This document shows, in pieces, positions 15,834 through 23,804 of a stretch of 64,000 nucleotides of DNA. The notes beneath the pieces were generated by a model. That model searched no databases and was not told the DNA's origin. It worked only from the letters and a program-made list of their open reading frames with translations. The translations under genes and the position numbers were made by a program. The stretch is taken from contig DISL01000100.1 of the NCBI GenBank assembly GCA_002421845.1, positions 52,823 through 116,822 on the forward strand. The letters are read 5' to 3'. Every line of letters starts with the position of its first letter. The stretch's first letter is position 1. The stretch is from Epsilonproteobacteria bacterium UBA6211 (GTDB lineage: Bacteria > Campylobacterota > Campylobacteria > Campylobacterales > Arcobacteraceae).

Positions 15834-17822
15834 ATGAAAACTTTTACCACGGTTTATAAAAACGAAACGGAACTCGTAAAATTTATAGGTGAGTCAAATA
15901 TCACTCACCACCGTGGTGAAATTCTAATTCAAATCTTTAATTCAAAAAACAATAAACAGCATATAAACAGTGTCGTAACACAAATCAAAAGAATATTACC
16001 AAATGCAAAAATAATAGGTACTACGACTTGCGGAGAAATATATGAAAAAGGGATGTTAGAAAATTCGTGCATCTTATCTTTTTCACTTTTTGATTCCACG
16101 TTAGTGAAAACTATTTTCAAACCAAACGTATCAAAACCATTTGAAATAGGTCAAGAGATAGCAAAAGAGTTGTTATCGCAAGAAGATTTAAAGTGTGTTA
16201 TAGCCTTTAGCGACGGTTTGCATTTCAATGCAGAACAAATTATCAACGGTATTAACTCAATAAAAAGCGATATACCTATATGCGGAGGTATTGCAGGGGA
16301 TAACTCCAAATTTTCACAAACCTTTGTATTTGATGATAGCGGAATATGTTGTCAAGGTATAGTTCTAGCCGGACTTTATTCTAAAGACTTATTTGTACAT
16401 ACAGACTGTAACTTCAACTGGATGAGTATAGGTAAAATTCATACTATAACAAGCTCTGAAGAAAATAGAGTTTATAAAATTGATGATATGACGCCGATAG
16501 AATTTTATAAGCACTATCTCGGTGATGATGTAATAGAATTTTTACCTAATATAGGGATAGAATTTCCGCTCATTATACAAAATGAAAAACTACCGATAGC
16601 TAGAGCAGTTTTACAAAAATTTGATGATGAAAGCTTGGGCTTTGCAGGTAGCCTAAAGATAGGAACACCTATAAAATTCGGATATGGTGATATAGAGATG
16701 ATTTTAAATCATTCAAAAGATATGGCAGACAAAATAAACAACCATATCCCTATAGAATCTATTTTTATATACTCTTGTATTGCAAGAAAAAGCCTTCTCA
16801 AAAAAGATGTAAATATGGAGATATTACCTCTTAGAAATATAGCAAAAATGAGCGGTTTTTTCACCTACGGAGAGTTTTTTAACCACAACGGTAAAAACTA
16901 TCTTTTAAATGAAACAATGACTATTTTGACACTAAGCGAAACATCCAAAACAACCCCTAGAACAAATGATTTCAAACCAAGCTCACGTAAAATTGATTCT
17001 GAATTTATACGCAAAAAAGCTTTATCAAATCTTATAGCACAAACTTCTAAAGAGCTTGAAACACTACAAAATGAACTTAAAAAAGAGGTTCAAAGGGAAC
17101 TTCAAAAATCTATAGAAAAAGATAATCTTATCAAACTAAACTCAAGACAAGCACTACTTGGTGAAATGATAGAGATGATACTACATCAATGGAGACAGCC
17201 TTTAAGTACATTTGCTTTGGCAACATCAACATTACAACTATTTAAAGAAACAGGTCAACTTAGTGATACGATGTTTGAAAAGCATACTGATATTATGATG
17301 AATAATGTCTATTTTCTAAATGAAACGATAACAATATTTAGAGAATTTTTCAATCCTGATAAAATAGTCAAAAAAACAAAACCGTCCGCGATAATACACA
17401 AAGTATCTATACTTATTGCACCCCTTTTAAAACAATATACAAATATCTTAAAAGTCTCTATAGACAATGATGAATGGTTTTTGGTGGATGAAAACGAACT
17501 TGTACAAGTATTACTAAATCTAATAAAAAATGCCATAGATGAATTTGAACATAAAAAACCGCAAGAGCCTAATATTGAAATAAGATTTTTAAATAGTGAA
17601 AACTATATAGACATAGAAGTAGAAGATAATGCAGGGGGGATTGAAGAATCTATCCTAAATAAAATATTTGATAAAAAGTTTACTACCAAAACAAAGCAAG
17701 ATGGAACAGGACTAGGTCTGCATATGTCAAAAGATATTATAGAAAAGAATCTTGGTGGAAAAATTTTTGCCTTAAATGGAACTTACGGAGCTATATTCAA
17801 ATTAAAAATACCGATAAAATAA
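15834..17822 (+). CDS. FIST-domain sensor histidine kinase
   Basis: A 662-residue soluble sensor kinase. Residues about 30-230 are a FIST N domain and about 230-375 a FIST C domain (GTTTCGEIYEKG, ICGGIAGDN, the IYSCIARKS and KMSGFFTYGEFF motifs), proposed to bind small ligands such as amino acids. A coiled coil (400-435) leads to the HisKA-like region with His451 in ILHQWRQPLS. The catalytic domain has N-box NLIKNAIDEF, G1 DNAGGI and G2 GTGLGLHMSK. No transmembrane segment is visible, so sensing is cytoplasmic. Its start is one base after the tal stop, so it is co-transcribed with a metabolic operon. No response regulator is adjacent. Confidence 0.92.
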   Translation: MKTFTTVYKNETELVKFIGESNITHHRGEILIQIFNSKNNKQHINSVVTQIKRILPNAKIIGTTTCGEIYEKGMLENSCILSFSLFDSTLVKTIFKPNVSKPFEIGQEIAKELLSQEDLKCVIAFSDGLHFNAEQIINGINSIKSDIPICGGIAGDNSKFSQTFVFDDSGICCQGIVLAGLYSKDLFVHTDCNFNWMSIGKIHTITSSEENRVYKIDDMTPIEFYKHYLGDDVIEFLPNIGIEFPLIIQNEKLPIARAVLQKFDDESLGFAGSLKIGTPIKFGYGDIEMILNHSKDMADKINNHIPIESIFIYSCIARKSLLKKDVNMEILPLRNIAKMSGFFTYGEFFNHNGKNYLLNETMTILTLSETSKTTPRTNDFKPSSRKIDSEFIRKKALSNLIAQTSKELETLQNELKKEVQRELQKSIEKDNLIKLNSRQALLGEMIEMILHQWRQPLSTFALATSTLQLFKETGQLSDTMFEKHTDIMMNNVYFLNETITIFREFFNPDKIVKKTKPSAIIHKVSILIAPLLKQYTNILKVSIDNDEWFLVDENELVQVLLNLIKNAIDEFEHKKPQEPNIEIRFLNSENYIDIEVEDNAGGIEESILNKIFDKKFTTKTKQDGTGLGLHMSKDIIEKNLGGKIFALNGTYGAIFKLKIPIK

Positions 17823-17834
17823 GTTTCGGTTAGC

Positions 17835-17840
17835 TATAAT
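17835..17840 (+). promoter_or_regulatory. -10 element for class II DAHP synthase
   Basis: TATAAT in the context TTAGCTATAAT, 30 bases upstream of the start codon. The same AGCTATAAT context occurs before nadD. It overlaps no upstream gene and suggests an internal promoter after the FIST kinase. Confidence 0.5.
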
Positions 17841-17870
17841 TTAGCAATTTAAAATATTAAGAGGTAATTT

Positions 17871-19226
17871 ATGAGTAATTGGAGTCCAAGTAGTTGGAGA
17901 AACTTCCCGATAAAGCAACAACCTACATACAAAGATTTAGAAAAATTAAAAAAAGTTGAAGATGAATTAGCTAGTTATCCTCCGCTTATTTTTGCAGGAG
18001 AAGCGAGAAGTCTAAAATCAAAACTTGCAAACGTTGTAGATGGTAAAGCATTTTTATTACAAGGTGGAGATTGTGCAGAGAGTTTCAACTCTTTTAATGC
18101 AGCAAATATAAAAGATTTATTCAAAGTTATGATGCAAATGGCTGTAGTGCTTACTTTTTCAGGTGGTTGTCCGGTAGTAAAAGTCGGTCGTGTGGCAGGA
18201 CAGTTTGCAAAACCAAGAAGTGCTGATGATGAGACAATAGACGGTATCACTCTTCCAAGCTATAGAGGTGATATTATAAATGATATTGACTTTACGGAAA
18301 AAGCAAGAAGTCCAAAAGCAAAAAAACTATTAAAAGCATACAATCAAAGTGCTGCAACACTAAATCTTTTAAGAGCATTTGCTAGAGGCGGTATGGCTGA
18401 TTTACATCAAGTTCACAGTTGGAACCTTGACTTTATCAAAGACCATCCGTTAGGGCTAAAATACGAAGAGATAGCTACAAAAATATCTGATTCTTTAGCA
18501 TTTATGGAAGCTTGCGGTATTACTACGGCAAATACTCCGCAGTTGTCACAAACGACTCTTTACACATCACACGAAGCGTTATTGTTGAACTATGAACAAG
18601 CATTGACAAGAAGAGATTCTTTGACCGGTGATTGGTATGATTGCTCTGCACACATGCTTTGGATAGGTGATAGAACAAGAGAGCTTGACGGAGCACATTT
18701 GGAGTTTTTTAGAGGTATAAAAAATCCTATCGGAGTTAAAGTAGGACCATCAATGAAACATGATGAGTTACTAAGACTTATAGATAAGCTAAACCCGGAA
18801 AACGAAGCCGGAAGACTAAATCTAATAGTTAGAATGGGTGCAGAAAAAATAGGTGACATGTTCCCTAGTTTACTTAAAGCAGTTGAAAGCGAAGGTAAAA
18901 AAGTACTATGGAGCAGTGACCCAATGCACGGTAATACTATCAAAGCAAGTAGTGGATATAAAACTAGAGATTTTGAAGCAATTTTATCGGAAGTAAAACA
19001 ATTCTTCCAAATCCATAATGCTCAAGGCTCATACGCCGGTGGTATTCACTTAGAGATGACTGGACAAAACGTAACAGAGTGTACGGGAAGCCAAAGTTGC
19101 CCTATTTCTCAAGATAAACTTGGGGATAGATACCATACTCAATGTGACCCTAGATTAAATGCAGATCAAGCACTAGAACTTAGTTTTATGATTGCAGAGA
19201 CGCTAAAACATTCAAGAAGCAAATAA
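17871..19226 (+). CDS. aroF: Class II 3-deoxy-7-phosphoheptulonate (DAHP) synthase
   Basis: First enzyme of the shikimate pathway, condensing PEP and erythrose 4-phosphate. The 451-residue protein is of the plant/Helicobacter-like class II: the N-terminal [52 protein letters not shown] and the metal-binding HGNT and [12 protein letters not shown] motifs are characteristic. A GAGG ribosome-binding site lies 6 bases before the ATG. It is followed by a hairpin shared with convergent genes. It supplies chorismate for pheA and trpE elsewhere in the window. Confidence 0.95.
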   Translation: MSNWSPSSWRNFPIKQQPTYKDLEKLKKVEDELASYPPLIFAGEARSLKSKLANVVDGKAFLLQGGDCAESFNSFNAANIKDLFKVMMQMAVVLTFSGGCPVVKVGRVAGQFAKPRSADDETIDGITLPSYRGDIINDIDFTEKARSPKAKKLLKAYNQSAATLNLLRAFARGGMADLHQVHSWNLDFIKDHPLGLKYEEIATKISDSLAFMEACGITTANTPQLSQTTLYTSHEALLLNYEQALTRRDSLTGDWYDCSAHMLWIGDRTRELDGAHLEFFRGIKNPIGVKVGPSMKHDELLRLIDKLNPENEAGRLNLIVRMGAEKIGDMFPSLLKAVESEGKKVLWSSDPMHGNTIKASSGYKTRDFEAILSEVKQFFQIHNAQGSYAGGIHLEMTGQNVTECTGSQSCPISQDKLGDRYHTQCDPRLNADQALELSFMIAETLKHSRSK

Positions 19227-19232
19227 ATAGAC

Positions 19233-19258
19233 GGAACACCGGATTTATCCGGTATTCC
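19233..19258. terminator. Hairpin between convergent genes
   Basis: GGAACACCGGAT and ATCCGGTATTCC pair over 12 positions with a single mismatch and a two-base loop, between the DAHP synthase stop and the convergent ArsC-like stop. There is no T-run on either side, so strength as an intrinsic terminator is uncertain. Confidence 0.6.
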
Positions 19259-19263
19259 ACATT

Positions 19264-19593
19264 CTACAAGTGCTTATCAAAATCCTCAATACCGCAAGTG
19301 ATTGTCTTACTACTTTCTATAATAGGTCTTTTAAAAAGCATCTGTTCTTTTAAAAGCCAATTTTTAATATTTTCATCACTTAGATTCAAATCTTTTAAAT
19401 TCAACTTTTTATAGGTAGTACCTTGACGATTTAGAAGTTTGCTTAACGGTATATAGTTTAACCATTTTGTTAAATCTTCACTTGTCAAAGCAACTTTTTT
19501 CAAATCTACAAACTCATAGGGTATATTTTTGGAATCAAAATATACAAAAGCTTTTTTAACGCTTCCGCAACTTTTAATACCGTATATTTTCAT
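19264..19593 (-). CDS. ArsC/Spx/YffB-family thioredoxin-fold protein
   Basis: A 109-residue protein of the ArsC-like family. The N-terminal strand and motif IYGIKSCGSVKKAFVYFD carry one cysteine (Cys9) in the CGSVKKA pattern seen in YffB-type members, and FKRPIIE near the end matches the conserved arginine-cis-proline segment. Real arsenate reductases need additional residues and usually an ars operon, which is absent, so the reductase name would be an overstatement. It follows gatC by five bases and is co-transcribed with it. Confidence 0.82.
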   Translation of the reverse strand: MKIYGIKSCGSVKKAFVYFDSKNIPYEFVDLKKVALTSEDLTKWLNYIPLSKLLNRQGTTYKKLNLKDLNLSDENIKNWLLKEQMLFKRPIIESSKTITCGIEDFDKHL

Positions 19594-19598
19594 ATCTA

Positions 19599-19889
19599 CT
19601 ACTCTATTATCTTAGGAACTACGAAATAACCGTTTTCACTTTTCGGTGCATTTCTAAACACACCTTGTACAAATTCTTCATCTTGTTTAGGAGTATCTTC
19701 TCTAAAAGGTGTACCACCGCTAAGAGTCGTAAACGTTGCATCAACATGACTTACATCTATAGCATTTAAATTCTCAACAAAAGACAATATATTTGCCAAC
19801 TCCTCTTTTAAAGACTCTTTCTTGCTCTCATCTATTTCCAAACTTGAAAGTTTTGCCAATTTATCTATTACTTTATCATCTACTATCAT
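19599..19889 (-). CDS. gatC: Aspartyl/glutamyl-tRNA(Asn/Gln) amidotransferase subunit C
   Basis: The 96-residue small subunit that stabilises GatA in the GatCAB complex, which converts misacylated Glu-tRNA(Gln)/Asp-tRNA(Asn). The N-terminal VDDKVIDKLAKLSSLEIDESKKESLKEEL region and the central DVSHVDATF pattern match GatC, as does the C-terminal FVVPKIIE. gatA and gatB are not in the window. It is the first gene of the gatC-arsC-like pair. Confidence 0.92.
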   Translation of the reverse strand: MIVDDKVIDKLAKLSSLEIDESKKESLKEELANILSFVENLNAIDVSHVDATFTTLSGGTPFREDTPKQDEEFVQGVFRNAPKSENGYFVVPKIIE

Positions 19890-19974
19890 ATTTATTACCT
19901 TAATTTATTTTAGTTACATTTTAGTATTATTTTATCATATTTTATATAAAAATATTCACTTTTCAAAAAATTTA

Positions 19975-19983
19975 TGCTATAAT
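19975..19983 (+). promoter_or_regulatory. Extended -10 promoter element for flaG
   Basis: TGcTATAAT about 49 bases upstream of the FlaG start in the gatC/flaG divergent region. It is a sigma-70-like extended -10; I saw no convincing sigma-28 or sigma-54 motif here despite the flagellar gene. Confidence 0.5.
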
Positions 19984-20031
19984 TTTCTTAAAAGTAGATT
20001 AAAAACATATTTCGCATTTAGGAGGCGTCCC

Positions 20032-20343
20032 ATGGAACTAGGAAGAGTCGCTCAAATGGATAGCTACAAAGAAAATGTTGCTCAGACAATCCAAAAAGTT
20101 GAGCCTGTAAAAGAGTCATTACTAAAAGTACAAAATGATTTAAAAGGTGACCAAAAAACTACTGCTGAAAAAATTCAGGAGATGAATGAAGTCGTAATCA
20201 ATAGTGCAAAATTTGGTTTCAATGACAAAAGCGGTGATTTTTACGTAAAAATTATGCAAGAAGAAAAAGTAATCGCACAATATCCATCAGAATATTTGAT
20301 GAAACTCAGATCATATACTAGAAATATGGATGATAATAGCTAA
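20032..20343 (+). CDS. flaG: FlaG-family flagellar protein
   Basis: A 103-residue protein matching the FlaG family, which influences flagellar filament length. The C-terminal half, AKFGFNDKSGDFYVKIMQEEKVIAQYPSEYLMKLRSY, has the FlaG beta pattern (x-F-x-F-(N)-D/E-K-x-G-x-x-x-V-x-I) followed by (I/Y)PxE-x-(L/M)-x-K. The ATG at 20032 is chosen because AGGAGGCG lies a few bases upstream; reading further upstream in frame only runs through the promoter region. No other flagellar gene is adjacent. A pair of hairpins follows the stop. Confidence 0.8.
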   Translation: MELGRVAQMDSYKENVAQTIQKVEPVKESLLKVQNDLKGDQKTTAEKIQEMNEVVINSAKFGFNDKSGDFYVKIMQEEKVIAQYPSEYLMKLRSYTRNMDDNS

Positions 20344-20670
20344 GGTTTTTATATCGGTAAACCATAGTACCTTATGACGTGGGGGTGTATAAACTGTACT
20401 ATGGTTTACGATTGATAGCTAGTAACTAGCCATCAAGCCTAAAACAGTAGTTGTTTGTTCACATTTTTATATCTACCTTGGCTGACATATAACTTACTTA
20501 AGTATATTACGTAATGCCAATTTCTCATATTAATATCACATTTATTTTATTATTAATTAATTTGGATAATTTTAACCATTTCAGACTTAATAATTCCTTA
20601 CAATTTCCTAATCTTTAACCATTTTGGACAAATGTTATTGAATATCAAATTAAAAGGGGAAAAAATAATT
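20344..20670. other. Structured intergenic region downstream of flaG
   Basis: 327 bases without a convincing gene. It contains two hairpins (20357-20409 and 20412-20436, entered separately), then an AT-rich stretch. Near the XRE gene there is a direct repeat, TTTAACCATTTcaGAC (20571-20586) and TTTAACCATTTTGGAC (20614-20629), with start points 43 bases apart. The second copy ends 41 bases before the XRE gene's start. Confidence 0.55.
20357..20409. repeat. 14-bp perfect inverted repeat with a 25-base loop
   Basis: GTAAACCATAGTAC (20357-20370) and GTACTATGGTTTAC (20396-20409) are perfect inverted repeats. The loop contains a GTGGGGGTGT G-rich run. Directly after it a second stem, TTGATAGCTAG / CTAGCCATCAA (20412-20422 / 20426-20436), has 11 positions with one mismatch and a TAA loop. 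It could terminate flaG, or be a small structured RNA; no T-run follows. Confidence 0.6.
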
Positions 20671-21066
20671 ATGGAAGTTTATGAAAAAATTAATTTCCTT
20701 ATTCAAGAAAGAGACATATCAAAAAGAGATTTTGTCAGAAAACTTTTAGCTCTTGAACCAAAACTAAAAACAACAGGAGAAACACCTACCGAACAAACTA
20801 TATATAGATATTTAAGCGGAGATAGAGAGCTTAAAATAGAACTGATACCTTATATAGCAGAGGTGTTAGATATACAAGAACAGGAATTATTTAATTTTGA
20901 TTTGGAATATGCAGCTAGTTATAATTATAAAAAATCAAAAGAGATACGAGAAATCATTGATTTATTACAATATGCCCCTGTAAATATTATCAATGTTATC
21001 AAAGAGAAACTAATTAATTATAAGAATTTATATGATAAAAATATCCGAGAATTAGATAAACTATAA
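20671..21066 (+). CDS. XRE-like helix-turn-helix regulator
   Basis: 131 residues from the ATG at 20671 (ribosome-binding site AAAAGGGGA about ten bases upstream); an in-frame start at 20632 has no such site. The N-terminal about 70 residues have an XRE-like helical pattern, with the recognition-helix segment TEQTIYRYLSGDRELKIELIPYIAEVLDIQEQELF. The C-terminal part is a lysine-rich helix, perhaps for dimerisation. Direct repeats upstream are candidate operator sites. The gene overlaps the convergent hipA by six bases at their 3' ends. The targets are unknown. Confidence 0.75.
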   Translation: MEVYEKINFLIQERDISKRDFVRKLLALEPKLKTTGETPTEQTIYRYLSGDRELKIELIPYIAEVLDIQEQELFNFDLEYAASYNYKKSKEIREIIDLLQYAPVNIINVIKEKLINYKNLYDKNIRELDKL

Positions 21067-22350
21067 GTTAATATTTAACGACTCTTTACAAACTTTTGTA
21101 AGTATCTTTATTCTTTTTAATATATTTTGCGTATATCGTTTAGCAAATTCTAAGTCATAGGTTGATATTTTTTCAAATTCACCACCAAAAAGTCCATGTT
21201 CTATTTTTTTTGATATAGTATTAAAAGTATCATAAAAAGTTTTTGGGCTAAGATTGAGATTATGGCAATGACTAGCTATATCATAAGGAGTCAAGGCAGA
21301 TATATTAAATTCATCATCTATTGCCATAGCAAGAGAAGTATCATATCTATCTTCATATAAAGAGATATTTACTATATCATAAAAAGGAGCTAAACTCAAA
21401 CCTGATTTGTCCACAAAATATGATATATTTTTGCCGTGAGCATCACTATTTCCTAAAATAAGATTTACTATACTCCACTCTAAAACTGTTTTCTTTGCCA
21501 ATATTGGGATTTTTACTTTATTTGATAAAGAGTCTAGTTTTTGAAAACTCACACCTTCTCGTATATCTTTTACATCTCGTCCATTACCAAAATTTCTTTC
21601 ATATTTGAAAGATGTAGGTAAACCTAACGCTTGACATGAATCAATAATATGTACTTTTTCTATCTTGGTATTTGATATGGTCTTTCTATCAAATCTTTCA
21701 ACCTCCAAAACAAATTCATCTCCAAACTTTTTAATACCTACCTTTGGGATATGAAGTCCTGCTATTTTCGCTAATTGCAATGAAAAATATTCATTTAGTA
21801 CTAAATTTTCAGATGCTTTATCAAATTTTAGAATATGAGTAGAGCAGAGTTGTCCTGATGCTAAACCATATTGTTGGTTAAGTTTACATACAGGTAACTT
21901 TTCTTGTACACCGGCTAAACTAAGTCTTGGTTTTTCATCCCATATTGTTATGGGTATCTCTTTTCTTTGCTTTATCCTTGTTGTTAGTTCTTCATCACTT
22001 ATCTCTCTAAAAGAAGTTTTTAGTATATCTACTTCGTCATCTTTGATAAATGATAATGCTCCTGAAGTTTCATCTCCTATTGCATTTAATAGTGCAAATT
22101 TATTGTTTTTTGATATTTGAAGATAATTTACAATTCTATCAAGTCCATCACCTTCAGGCAAAAGGTTTTCAATAAAATTTTTTATATCTATTGATTGAAA
22201 GTTATAATCAAATCCCAATACATTAGATATAGCAAACCCATTTTGTATCCAACTCTTATCATACTTCAAATCAAACTCATTTGATTGGCTATCGTATAGA
22301 AGAATTCCCACTTTTATTGTATTGAAAAATATATTTAAACTATGTTGCAT
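21061..22350 (-). CDS. hipA: HipA-family serine/threonine kinase toxin
   Basis: Toxin of a type II HipBA system; E. coli HipA phosphorylates glutamyl-tRNA synthetase and causes growth arrest. The 429-residue protein (E. coli 440) has the N-terminal HipA_N region, then LAGVQEKLPV, the STHILKFD segment, VERFDR, IDSCQALGLP, the catalytic motif LGNSDAHGKN and the metal-binding APFYDIVN, so all kinase motifs look intact. It begins directly after the hipB stop. It ends with a six-base overlap into the convergent XRE gene. The target in this organism is unknown. Confidence 0.92.
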   Translation of the reverse strand: MQHSLNIFFNTIKVGILLYDSQSNEFDLKYDKSWIQNGFAISNVLGFDYNFQSIDIKNFIENLLPEGDGLDRIVNYLQISKNNKFALLNAIGDETSGALSFIKDDEVDILKTSFREISDEELTTRIKQRKEIPITIWDEKPRLSLAGVQEKLPVCKLNQQYGLASGQLCSTHILKFDKASENLVLNEYFSLQLAKIAGLHIPKVGIKKFGDEFVLEVERFDRKTISNTKIEKVHIIDSCQALGLPTSFKYERNFGNGRDVKDIREGVSFQKLDSLSNKVKIPILAKKTVLEWSIVNLILGNSDAHGKNISYFVDKSGLSLAPFYDIVNISLYEDRYDTSLAMAIDDEFNISALTPYDIASHCHNLNLSPKTFYDTFNTISKKIEHGLFGGEFEKISTYDLEFAKRYTQNILKRIKILTKVCKESLNINL

Positions 22351-22599
22351 CTATTTTTCTTCCACTTTAATATCAAGACCCAACATATGTGCTACTTGAA
22401 TTACATTTGATATATGACAACTCTCATTGCCTTTTTCTATATTTTCTAATGTTTTATAATTAATTGAACAAAAATCAGCTACAGTTTGCCTTGATAATTG
22501 TAGTTTTGTTCTTTGATACATAAGGTGTTCACCAAAATCTTTCATTGATTTTATACTATTGGTTGTGGGTTTTTTTGTTATTTTAACAATTTTTGCCAT
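22351..22599 (-). CDS. hipB: HipB-like XRE antitoxin
   Basis: An 82-residue DNA-binding antitoxin. The helix-turn-helix is in FGEHLMYQRTKLQLSRQTVADFCSINYKTLENIEKGNESCHISNVIQVAHMLGL (split here: scaffold QLSRQTVADF, recognition SINYKTLENIEKG), followed by a short tail IKVEEK. The ATG at 22599 has AAAGGTG six bases upstream; the GTG nine bases further up lies inside that site and is unlikely to be the start. It is first in the hipBA operon, and three palindromes directly upstream are probable operators for autoregulation. Confidence 0.9.
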   Translation of the reverse strand: MAKIVKITKKPTTNSIKSMKDFGEHLMYQRTKLQLSRQTVADFCSINYKTLENIEKGNESCHISNVIQVAHMLGLDIKVEEK

Positions 22600-22613
22600 A
22601 TTATACACCTTTA

Positions 22614-22739
22614 ATAAACTATATCTAAATACTGTTTATGTAATTGTATCATTTTTCATACAATAAAACAATACCTAAATATAGTTTATAAGCAATATAC
22701 TGTAGTCTTCAATATAAACAATATCCAAATATAGTTTAT
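22614..22739. promoter_or_regulatory. Array of three about 26-bp palindromes, probable HipB operators
   Basis: Three imperfect palindromes with the shape ATAAAC-14-GTTTAT lie between hipB and pheA: 22614-22639, 22663-22689 (one extra A in the left arm) and 22714-22739. Their right ends are exactly 50 bases apart. Arms read ATAAACTATAT or ATAAACAATAT on one side and ATAGTTTAT or ACTGTTTAT on the other. The copy nearest hipB ends 15 bases from the ATG. HipB proteins bind such repeated palindromes in other bacteria; binding here is inferred. Confidence 0.7.
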
Positions 22740-22745
22740 ATACCT

Positions 22746-23804
22746 CTATTCCCTTACGTAGCTACCCAAAACTTTGATTTGGTTTTGGTGTTTTGAAAGT
22801 ATATTTTGTATATTAGAATCTTTAAAATGACCGTTGAATTCTATATAAAACACTAGCTCACTACTTATTATATGAGATTCTATTTTTTCTAGGTTGATAT
22901 TTTCTGCTTTAAAATCTTGTAAAAACTCAACCAAAGAACCGCTTCTTTGAGGAATCTTTGCCAAAATAGAAGTGTTATCGTTTCCGCTTTGTCCGTTATC
23001 GAAATTACTGATTATTACAAAGCTTGTATGGTTGCTACTATTATCTTCTATATTTTCAAAAAGTATAGGAAGATTATTTAGTTTTGCAGCTATTTTTGGA
23101 CATATTGCAGCACTATTTGGCTCATTGAGAGCTAGTTTTGCAGCTTTTGCGGTGGATTCTACAGGTATTTGTTCTATATGTTCCAAAGCATACTCTTTTA
23201 AGAACTTATAGCATTGTCCAAATGCCACATCTTTTGAATATAGTTTTTTAACCTGAGATATGCTATCGCAGTTTGTAGCAAAAGAGTGATGTATAGGTAT
23301 ATTGAAATGTGCTATTACTTTTAAGTTATATTCGTTAAATGACCTTAGGGTATCATATACCATACCGCTTGTACTATTTTCTATAGGGATTACGCCGTAT
23401 TTTGCACGTCCTGTTTTGACAGCTTCAAATACTCCGCTTATACTACCTACACTTAGGTATTCACTCATAGCACCGAATCTCATCTCACTTGCTTGGTGGG
23501 TAAATGTACCTACCGGACCCAAAAATGCCACACGCTCCGGTAACTCAAGATTTCTACTAACAGCAAATATCTCAAGATAAATAGCCTCTATTGCAGCTTC
23601 ATTAAGTAGTCCTTTGCTATTAGCCGTAAGTCTATTTATAATCTCACGTTCACGCTCAGGTCTATATATAGCTCCACCGCTTTGATGTTTAAGTTCACCT
23701 ACGAGTTTTACTATATCCATTCTTTTATTTAAGAGATGTAATACTTCGTCATCTATAGAATCTAATTGATTTCTCAGGAGTTTTAGTTGTGCTTCATTTT
23801 CCAA
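22746..23804 (-). CDS. pheA: Bifunctional chorismate mutase/prephenate dehydratase
   Basis: Makes phenylpyruvate for phenylalanine synthesis. Residues about 1-90 are an AroQ-type chorismate mutase (LDSIDDEVLHLLNKRMDIV, then YRPEREREI). About 90-270 is the prephenate dehydratase (VAFLGPVGTFTHQA, IPIENSTSGMVYDTL and the NHTSFVIIS motif; N-S-S-N-H-T-S is the conserved TRF-like site). About 275-352 is a C-terminal ACT domain with RSGSLVEFLQDF and ESHII, for phenylalanine feedback. It is the last gene of the long leftward gapA operon and overlaps the HAD gene by 22 bases. Confidence 0.95.
   Translation of the reverse strand: MENEAQLKLLRNQLDSIDDEVLHLLNKRMDIVKLVGELKHQSGGAIYRPEREREIINRLTANSKGLLNEAAIEAIYLEIFAVSRNLELPERVAFLGPVGTFTHQASEMRFGAMSEYLSVGSISGVFEAVKTGRAKYGVIPIENSTSGMVYDTLRSFNEYNLKVIAHFNIPIHHSFATNCDSISQVKKLYSKDVAFGQCYKFLKEYALEHIEQIPVESTAKAAKLALNEPNSAAICPKIAAKLNNLPILFENIEDNSSNHTSFVIISNFDNGQSGNDNTSILAKIPQRSGSLVEFLQDFKAENINLEKIESHIISSELVFYIEFNGHFKDSNIQNILSKHQNQIKVLGSYVRE

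Noticed and set aside
19822..20031. Upstream extension of FlaG
   Set aside because: It overlaps gatC, runs over the promoter (19975-19983), and the AGGAGG site fits only the ATG at 20032.
21061..22599. hipBA as part of a prophage
   Set aside because: No phage structural, integrase or lysis genes flank it; neighbours are flaG/XRE and pheA.
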